From: an uncultured bacterium
GTDB taxonomy: Bacteria > Verrucomicrobiota > Kiritimatiellia > CAIQIC01 > Lenti-01
NCBI GenBank assembly: GCA_902766695.1
Contig: CACXEY010000161.1
Span: 1-35,548, forward strand
DNA length: 35,548 bases
Direction: 5' to 3'
The translations under genes were made by a program, and so were the position numbers. The notes beneath the pieces are model-generated. The model was not told the DNA's origin, made no database searches, and saw only the letters and a program-made list of their open reading frames with translations. Positions 31,525 to 35,548 of the stretch are shown piece after piece; position 1 is the first letter of the stretch; each line of letters starts with the position of its first letter.

Positions 31525-31614
31525 CTCGCGCGGAGGCGCGGAGGCGCGGAGAGGCTTGGAGGGGGGAACGGGAAAAAAAGGTTTCCTCTCCGCGCCTCCG
31601 CGGCTCCGCGCGAG
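31525..31614. repeat. Long inverted repeat of CGGAGGCG-type units
   Basis: Left arm 31525-31554 and right arm 31585-31614 are complementary at 29 of 30 positions. Both are built of GCGCGGAGG-like short units, and the flank 31474-31507 holds further units (CGCAGAGG, CGCGGAGA). It would form a very stable stem with a 30-nt loop. Lies upstream of kinase 1. Confidence 0.75.
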
Positions 31615-31643
31615 TTATTTGCCCGGGGCGGGCGGCGGGAAAG

Positions 31644-31744
31644 TTTTCCAATGATTGGAAAATAGTTTCCAATGGTTGGAAAATTCCGGGCGGTTTTTCC
31701 AATGATTGGAAAAATTTTTCGGCGGTTTTCCAATGATTGGAAAA
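31644..31744. repeat. Second array of 19-bp palindromes, 4 units
   Basis: Copies begin at 31644, 31665, 31695 and 31726 (TTTTCCAATGATTGGAAAA type; the second starts GTTTCC and has centre TGG). Centre distances are 21, 30 and 31 bp. It lies 310-410 nt upstream of the kinase 1 start. Spacer CCGGGCGG is shared with the array at 6397-6541. Confidence 0.85.
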
Positions 31745-31770
31745 CATTTTCGGGGAGGGGCGGGCGGCGG

Positions 31771-31856
31771 GCATGGTGGGGCGAGCACTCCGTGCGAGCC
31801 GTTCGGGGAAAAAAAAGGGGAAAAACGGCGCGCTCGGAGAGCTCGCCCCACCATGC
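31771..31856. repeat. Long inverted repeat with GGTGGGGCGAGC arms
   Basis: Left arm 31771-31803 and right arm 31824-31856, 33 nt each, complementary at 30 positions, loop of 20 nt rich in A and G. No coding sequence supported. Confidence 0.75.
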
Positions 31857-31911
31857 GGGGAGACCAAGCAGGAAGCGGCCCCCGGCGCCAGAGCGGTTCA
31901 AGTTATGCTGT

Positions 31912-32026
31912 GGCGCACCAGGCGTTTTCCAACCACAAGGTCGCGCGGAAGCGCGACCCTCCCGGGGCGGTCTCCACGGGGAGGGTCGCGCTTCTGCGCG
32001 ACCTTGTGGGAGGGGAATGGCCGGGA
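31912..32026. repeat. Paired-hairpin repeat downstream of kinase 2
   Basis: Arms 31933-31963 and 31979-32009 are complementary at 30 of 31 positions. Each arm is also a hairpin by itself: GGTCGCGC-GGAA-GCGCGACC and GGTCGCGC-TTCT-GCGCGACC. It is homologous, with its flanks (CCAGGCGTTTTCCAACCACA), to 27881-27998. It starts 26 nt after the kinase 2 stop and could also protect or terminate that transcript. Confidence 0.75.
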
Positions 32027-32051
32027 AGTGGCCGGGAACCCGGGCCCTGCG

Positions 32052-35000
32052 CTAGACGCCGAAGGTGCGGAGTTCGGTGAGGAATTCGGTGATTTTCAGG
32101 GGTTTGGTGATGTGGCCGTCCATGCCGGCGCGGAGGGATTTTTCGCGGTCTTCTTCGAAGGCGTTCGCGGAGAAGGCGATGATCTTCAGTTTGTCCCCGC
32201 CAGGAAGGGCCCGGATCGCCGCCGTGGCTTCGTAGCCGCCCATCACCGGCATCTGGACGTCCATGACGACGATGTCGTAGTAGGCGGTGCCTTTGGCGCG
32301 GATGGCGTCGAGGGCGAGCTTGCCGTTGGCGGCGGTGTCGACGGTGGCGCCTTTTTCGGTCAGCAGCAGGACGCCGATCTTGAGGTTGAGGTGGCTGTCG
32401 TCCACCATCAGGATTTTCTTGCCGGCGAGGGTGGTGTCGTCGGGGGCGGCTTTCTTCTTGGGCCGCACGGGGCAGGCGCGGCCGCAGGTCTGGAGGAGGA
32501 CTTTGTGCAGGTCGGTGGGGAATACGGGCTGGGACAGGAAGCCGGTGACGCCGGCGGAGCGCGCCTCGGCTTCGATGTCCAGCCAGTCGTCGGCGGTGAC
32601 GATGAGGATGTCGGCGCCGGGCGCGAGGTGGCCGCGGAGGCGGCGTACGGTTTCGCGGCCGTTGAGGCCGGGGGCGAGGCAGTCGACGAGGACCAGGCGG
32701 AAGGGGGCGCCGGCGCGCTGGGCGGCTTCGGCGCGCGCGGCGGCGTCTTCGGCGGTGGTGGAGGCGTCGCTCTGGAGGCCGGCGTCGCGGAGCATGCCGG
32801 CGAGGCTGCGGGCGGCGTCGGGGTCGCCGGAGACGGCGAGGGCGGGACGGCCGTGGAGTTCGGGGATGTCCGGGTCGGGGGTCTTGCGGGCGGCGAGGCG
32901 GAAGTCGAGGGTGGCGGTGAATTCGGTGCCTTCGCCTTTCTTGGAGGCGACGGTGATGGTGCCGCCCATCATCTCGACGATGTTCTTGGCGATGGCCATG
33001 CCGAGGCCCGTGCCCTGGATGCCGGAGACGGTGGAGTTGCGGGCGCGGACGAAGGGGTCGAAGACGGTCCTGAGGAATTCTTTGTCCATCCCGATGCCGT
33101 TGTCGCGGCAGCGGAATTCGTAGCGGGCGCGGCCTTCCTCCCCGGCGGGTTTCTGGGCGATGCGCAGGGTGATGGTGCCGCCGGGAGGGGTGTATTTGAT
33201 GGCGTTGGAGACGAGGTTGAAGAGGAGCTGGTTGAGGCGGAGTTTGTCGCAATGGACGAGTTCGTCGCGGACGCCGAGGGTCTGGATGGTGAAGCGGTGG
33301 TGGCGGGCGCGGACGTCGGCGCGGACGATGTCGCGGAGGGCGTGGAGGATGTCGGCGAGGGATTCGTCCTTTTCGTTGAGGGTCATCTTGCCGGATTCGA
33401 TGCGGCTCATGTCGAGGACGTCGTTGATCAGGGAGAGGAGGTGCTCGGAGGATTCGCCGATGGTCTTGAGGTATTCCTTGACGTGTTCCTTGTCGTCGAT
33501 GTGGTCGGCGGCGAGGCCGGTGAAGCCGATGATGGCGTTCATGGGCGTGCGGATGTCGTGGGACATGTTGCTGAGGAAGGCGGTCTTGGCGCGGTTGGCG
33601 GCCTGGGCCATCTGGAGGGCGTCTTCGAGCTGGGCCTTGTTCTTTTCGAGCTCGTGGCGCTGGCGCTCGATGGTGGCGTAGTTCTCCTCCAGGCGGCGGT
33701 TGACCCGCGCGAGGTCGCGGTTGTGGATGCGGCCGACGACCGCGAAGGCGAGCAGCGCCGTCAGGACGATCGCCACGAGGATGATCGCCAGGATGTGGTC
33801 CATCAGGAAGTCCATCCACGTGGGCTGGGTGATCTCCCCGGCGTAGGTGTACGAGGCCTTGCTGATGAAGTCCGGCTCGAGCATCGAGAGGCCGCGGTTC
33901 ATCAGCAGCATCAGGCCGACGTTGTCTTCGGCGTAGGCGAAGCAGAGCTGGAAGGAGTCCTTCGCCCGCACCGCCTGCAGGGAGTGGTACTGGCCCGGGC
34001 GCAGCAGGCCCGCCGTGCGCGCGCCGTTGACGAAGGTGGCGTCGGACGTCCCCTCCAGCAGGCCGTCGAGGCAGGCGCGGATGCCGTCGTAGAAGACGAT
34101 CTGCGACCCGGGGAAGGCGTCCTTGCTGTAGTAGTACTGCATGAGGTTGTTGCGGTTGACGCCGATGCGCGGGACCTGGCCCTCCTCCGGCTCCTCCACG
34201 AACGCCAGGTCGCTCGCGAGAGTCGCCACGCCCTTGCCGCCGATGAGGTGGTAGTCCCGGCGGACGGAGGCGCTGACGTAGGCGGGGAACATCAGGTCGA
34301 TCTTGCCGGATTCGAGCGCGCGGTAGGCCTCGTCCTGGTCGAGGAAGCAGACGAACTCCGTGCGCACGCGGTCGTCCAGTTCCAGGCGCTTGAGGATTTC
34401 CGGGATGGCGTCGACGAGGGAGCCGTAGGGGTCGCCGGACTCGGCCCTGGCGGAAAAGGGGAGGTAGTGGTCGAAATAGCCGATGCGGAGGGTGTCGTGC
34501 TCCCCGACCCAGCGGCGCTCGTCGGTGGTGAGGTTGCGGCTGCGGACGGCGTCGGAGAAGTAGTGCTCCTGGAGGCGGGTGAAGTGGTAGATGTCGTTGT
34601 AGAGGATCTTGTCCATCGCGGCGTCGATGTCCGCGAGCAGGTCGGGGCGGTCCTTGTTCACCGCCAGGTAGTAGGCCGAGGAACCGACCTTCTCCACCGC
34701 CGAGAAGCGCAGGGGGGCCATCATGCTCACCTCGTAGTCGAGGTCGATGCGGCCGGCGTCGAGGTCGGCCTCCTTGACGGGGAGGTCCGTGTATTCGACG
34801 AACTCGAGGCGGACGCCCTTCTTTTCGCACCACTGGCGGAGGAGGTCGATCTGCATGGTGCCGCGGGTGACGCCGACGCGCTTGCCCTCGAGGGAGGCGT
34901 AGTCGTCGGGGGCGATGTCGGTGTTCTCCTCGGAGACGTAGAGGTAGTAGTACTCGAGGCCCATGGGCTCGTCGGGGAAGAGCATCAGCTTCTCGCGCTC

Positions 35001-35381
35001 CTCGGTGTGGCTGAGCTCGTAGAAGAGGTCGGCGTCGCCGCGGACGAGCATGTCGATGCATTCGGCGAAGTTGGCGGCGGGGATGTATTCGACCTCCCAT
35101 CCGGCGTAGGTGGCGATGGTCTGGATGTAGTCGTAGGCGTAGCCGGAGACGGGCCGGCCGGCGGCATCCGCCACCATCACCCGGTTGAGCTCCACGAGCG
35201 GAATCCGCACCACCTTGCGCCCCGCCTTCCGCTTGGCCTTGGCGAAACCCGTCGAGGGCAAGAGCAGCAGCACCAGCACCGCCGCCAAACAGACCCGCAC
35301 GGCGGCCCGGAGGAACCCCCTTCCGGGGCTGGAAAGGCGGAATGATGCGGCGTCGGCTCGGAAAATGCGTTTCATCGTCAT
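32052..35381 (-). CDS. Hybrid histidine kinase with two periplasmic solute-binding domains; first receiver degenerate (kinase 2)
   Basis: 1109 aa, paralogue of kinase 1 over its full length. Signal segment about 22-48; two family-3 solute-binding domains (about 58-285 and 298-520); membrane helix about 529-549; HisKA H608 in SNMSHDIRTPMN; HATPase with VSNAIKY, DNGIGM, GTGLGMAIAK. Receiver 2 is complete (D994/D995, acceptor D1041, K1093). Receiver 1 is not: the acidic pair is Ser851/Gly852 (AVSGDPD) and the conserved Lys is Gln951 (LSQPVF), although D900 remains. It probably cannot be phosphorylated normally. Start: three ATGs lie close; the first (35384) is only 2 nt after the -10, so 35381 was used; 35375 (MKRIFR) is also possible. 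No output gene adjoins. Confidence 0.93.
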   Translation of the reverse strand: MTMKRIFRADAASFRLSSPGRGFLRAAVRVCLAAVLVLLLLPSTGFAKAKRKAGRKVVRIPLVELNRVMVADAAGRPVSGYAYDYIQTIATYAGWEVEYIPAANFAECIDMLVRGDADLFYELSHTEEREKLMLFPDEPMGLEYYYLYVSEENTDIAPDDYASLEGKRVGVTRGTMQIDLLRQWCEKKGVRLEFVEYTDLPVKEADLDAGRIDLDYEVSMMAPLRFSAVEKVGSSAYYLAVNKDRPDLLADIDAAMDKILYNDIYHFTRLQEHYFSDAVRSRNLTTDERRWVGEHDTLRIGYFDHYLPFSARAESGDPYGSLVDAIPEILKRLELDDRVRTEFVCFLDQDEAYRALESGKIDLMFPAYVSASVRRDYHLIGGKGVATLASDLAFVEEPEEGQVPRIGVNRNNLMQYYYSKDAFPGSQIVFYDGIRACLDGLLEGTSDATFVNGARTAGLLRPGQYHSLQAVRAKDSFQLCFAYAEDNVGLMLLMNRGLSMLEPDFISKASYTYAGEITQPTWMDFLMDHILAIILVAIVLTALLAFAVVGRIHNRDLARVNRRLEENYATIERQRHELEKNKAQLEDALQMAQAANRAKTAFLSNMSHDIRTPMNAIIGFTGLAADHIDDKEHVKEYLKTIGESSEHLLSLINDVLDMSRIESGKMTLNEKDESLADILHALRDIVRADVRARHHRFTIQTLGVRDELVHCDKLRLNQLLFNLVSNAIKYTPPGGTITLRIAQKPAGEEGRARYEFRCRDNGIGMDKEFLRTVFDPFVRARNSTVSGIQGTGLGMAIAKNIVEMMGGTITVASKKGEGTEFTATLDFRLAARKTPDPDIPELHGRPALAVSGDPDAARSLAGMLRDAGLQSDASTTAEDAAARAEAAQRAGAPFRLVLVDCLAPGLNGRETVRRLRGHLAPGADILIVTADDWLDIEAEARSAGVTGFLSQPVFPTDLHKVLLQTCGRACPVRPKKKAAPDDTTLAGKKILMVDDSHLNLKIGVLLLTEKGATVDTAANGKLALDAIRAKGTAYYDIVVMDVQMPVMGGYEATAAIRALPGGDKLKIIAFSANAFEEDREKSLRAGMDGHITKPLKITEFLTELRTFGV

Positions 35382-35386
35382 CATGG

Positions 35387-35415
35387 ACCCTACTTGAGAA
35401 GGAGGGGGACGTCAA
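35387..35415 (-). promoter_or_regulatory. Promoter of kinase 2
   Basis: Minus strand: -35 TTGACG (35415-35410), 17-bp spacer, -10 TAGGGT (35392-35387). Both hexamers equal those of nadE, but the spacer is C-rich. The -10 is 5 nt before the ATG at 35381. Confidence 0.6.
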
Positions 35416-35526
35416 CATCTTTGACCACCTCGTCCCCTCCCCTTCCCCTCCCGTTTTCCCCCCGTCCGCTCCTCTCGCCCCCCCGACCCCGTACTTTTGC
35501 ACACAGGAAAAATCCTTGACTTTCGT

Positions 35527-35548
35527 CCCTGTTTTCCCCATGCTCCCC
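35527..35548 (+). promoter_or_regulatory. Possible start of another upstream element at the window edge
   Basis: CCCTGTTTTCCCCATGCTCCCC resembles the CCCTGTTTCC...CCATGCTCCCC part of the element before the cobalamin operon. It is cut by the window end. The rest of 35416-35526 shows nothing recognised. Confidence 0.25.

Noticed and set aside
31737-35345. 1202-codon plus-strand open frame opposite kinase 2, and the 1206-codon one at 28045-31665 opposite kinase 1
   Set aside because: Translations are dominated by V, G, D, E and A without domains. They mirror the kinases on the other strand, as expected in GC-rich genes.

Overview
The window is very GC-rich DNA from a didermic (Gram-negative type) bacterium. 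An MFS-PlsC acyltransferase fusion, an H-X9-DG prepilin-like protein, type II secretion pseudopilins, large hybrid kinases and many short intergenic repeat families together suggest the PVC superphylum (Kiritimatiellota/Verrucomicrobiota/Lentisphaerota type). This placement is an inference from gene content, not from a phylogenetic marker. The gene order looks chromosomal. No transposase, phage gene or CRISPR array was seen.

Layout. 84-6134 (minus strand): an MFS-PlsC lysophospholipid transporter/acyltransferase, a two-gene lipoprotein operon (BON protein, then a TPR protein) and ptsP (nitrogen-PTS enzyme I with a GAF domain). 6223-6368: tRNA-Gln(CUG) with promoter and terminator. 6397-6803: an array of 19-bp palindromes, a conserved upstream element and a promoter. 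6826-11464: a cobalamin riboswitch leading an overlapping four-gene operon (secreted protein, prepilin-like protein, fused BtuD-BtuC ABC transporter, BtuF-like lipoprotein). 11469-15056: a large secreted GH13 enzyme with starch-binding modules. 15359-17710: a divergent pair, phosphoglycolate phosphatase-like HAD and NadE. 17720-19753: the operon zinc-ribbon protein, argH, PilZ-like protein. 19909-24646: a type II secretion cluster (gspI, gspJ, gspK and gspC-like) interrupted by an MBL-fold hydrolase and RNase P RNA. 25067-27542: preT-preA, reductive pyrimidine catabolism. 28033-35381: two paralogous hybrid histidine kinases, each with two periplasmic solute-binding domains, separated and preceded by hairpin-rich repeat DNA.

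Transcription signals repeat with a recognisable form: a TTG-type -35, a 16-18 bp spacer that usually carries a run of four or more G, and a TA-type -10. At several genes the -10 ends only 5-7 nt before the ATG, which predicts leaderless mRNAs. A bipartite element (GAGATTAC, 43-44 nt, CCATGAAC) sits upstream of three unrelated operons. Palindrome arrays lie before the cobalamin operon and before the first kinase, with centre spacings near two or three helical turns.

The strongest candidates for something new are the bipartite element, the phased palindrome arrays, the BtuD-BtuC fusion joined by an AT-rich inverted 9-mer repeat, a NadE whose glutaminase domain has lost its catalytic-lysine segment, and a kinase with a decayed first receiver. 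All are read by eye, without alignment or database search.
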